Assembly: GCA_013152575.1 (NCBI GenBank)
Contig: JAADGB010000031.1
Location: forward strand, 6,258-20,123
Direction: 5' to 3'
Length of the DNA stretch: 13,866 nt
Source of the DNA: Thermoproteota archaeon
GTDB taxonomy: Archaea; Thermoproteota; Thermoprotei_A; Sulfolobales; Acidilobaceae
The position numbers were made by a program, and so were the translations under genes. The notes beneath the pieces are model-generated. The model was not told the DNA's origin and made no database searches. It saw only the letters and a program-made list of their open reading frames with translations. Of this stretch, positions 13,303 to 13,866 are shown one piece after another (within the stretch, counting starts at the first letter, position 1; the number at the start of each line of letters is the position of its first letter).

Positions 13303-13866
13303 CTAGCTCCAAGAATACATCCACTCCGGTTTCTTCTCACTACAATACTCGTCTAACGGCTCCTCCACAACACCATCGCCCATTACCTTGCTAGCCCCCT
13401 CATAATCACAGATAACAAGGGTGAACTCCTCTTTGCCATCGATAGCACGCTCTAACCATTTCTTGTTCTCCAAGCATCCAGCATCCTCTTCCCTCCCCTT
13501 GCAGGCGACCTCGAGAGCCTCCATAAACCTATGAAGAACCCCCTCAACCGTGGATATGAATCCATGGCTAGCCGGGCCCGGTATCATTTCATAGTTTCTC
13601 TCCAAAATCGATAGATAAGCGTAAGAAGACTTAACGAGTAGATACCTTAACTCCTTTTCTCCCCTTACACGAAGCACGATCTTCTTAGGTTTAGTCGTCT
13701 CGGCCAACCTAACGTCTTTGTAAACATAGCCACAATTAGCGCACTTTCCCGAGGAGAGAAGGATCCTGCCAAAGTATGGGACTTCATAGAGATGCTCCTC
13801 GAGCTCGAGGCTCTTCTTCCTACACACAGGACAGGTAACTATGCCCTTATACAATAGTATCGGTTC
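13303..13866 (-). CDS. ZPR1-like zinc-finger protein (archaeal, single domain), 5' end at window edge
   Basis: This is an archaeal homologue of the eukaryotic ZPR1 zinc-finger domain; its archaeal function is not established. Counting from TTG 13854 (183 residues), a four-Cys zinc site is formed by C8 and C11 (CPVC) and C38 and C41 (CANC). It is followed by the family blocks GYVYKDVRLAE and the later HGFISTVEGVLHRFMEAL (97-114), the equivalent of the TTVEGLL stretch in ZPR1. The single domain matches archaeal members, whereas eukaryotic ZPR1 carries two. TTG 13854 has no SD before it and the frame stays open to the window edge (EPIL precedes), so the true start may lie beyond 13866. Its stop is 3 nt from the convergent Hsp20 stop. 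Odd: extra Cys residues near 118, 127, 149 and 171 of unknown role. Confidence 0.88.
   Translation of the reverse strand, partial: EPILLYKGIVTCPVCRKKSLELEEHLYEVPYFGRILLSSGKCANCGYVYKDVRLAETTKPKKIVLRVRGEKELRYLLVKSSYAYLSILERNYEMIPGPASHGFISTVEGVLHRFMEALEVACKGREEDAGCLENKKWLERAIDGKEEFTLVICDYEGASKVMGDGVVEEPLDEYCSEKKPEWMYSWS

Overview
The window reads as chromosomal DNA of a hyperthermophilic crenarchaeon (Thermoproteota), most like the Desulfurococcales. The basis is the set of archaeal-type enzymes: pantoate kinase plus phosphopantothenate synthetase, archaeal CoaBC, geranylgeranyl reductase, an Ard1/RimI-type N-acetyltransferase, archaeal Hsp20 and a single-domain ZPR1 protein. Arg codons AGG/AGA and Ile codon ATA dominate, GTG and TTG starts are frequent, and GGTG/GAGG Shine-Dalgarno (SD) motifs occur at many starts. 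I do not name a species. Genes cover almost the whole window. No rRNA, tRNA, CRISPR array, insertion sequence or phage gene was seen.

Region 1 (1-3218, + strand) is the 3' part of a nucleoside-type ABC importer operon: a double-NBD ATPase cut by the window edge, then two overlapping BPD_transp_2 permeases. The expected BMP-family binding lipoprotein would lie off the left edge. Region 2 (3221-6138, - strand) reads, in transcription order, as an ABC ATPase without a visible permease, a small ferritin-like protein that resembles the encapsulin-fused ferritin domain of Pyrococcus, a short-chain dehydrogenase that seems to begin at an ATA codon, and a zinc-dependent medium-chain dehydrogenase. 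Region 3 (6297-6953, +) is an unrecognised, probably winged-helix protein transcribed divergently from the ABC ATPase.

Region 4 (6912-10607, - strand) is a tight four-gene operon coaBC, nadE, pantoate kinase, phosphopantothenate synthetase, in which each start overlaps the preceding stop. It encodes the route from pantoate to 4'-phosphopantetheine, with NAD synthetase placed inside it. Region 5 (10684-13866) holds a protein N-acetyltransferase (+) divergent from coaBC, a digeranylgeranylglycerophospholipid reductase for saturation of membrane lipids (-), a small heat-shock protein (+) with an inverted repeat beside its TATA box, and a ZPR1-like zinc-finger protein (-) that runs to the right edge.

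The most interesting points are the orphan encapsulin-type ferritin, the probable ATA start of the short-chain dehydrogenase, the fused cofactor operon, the inverted repeat at the Hsp20 promoter, and the fact that every convergent gene pair has between a 42-nt overlap and a 3-nt gap. I did not find a clearly new multi-gene system.
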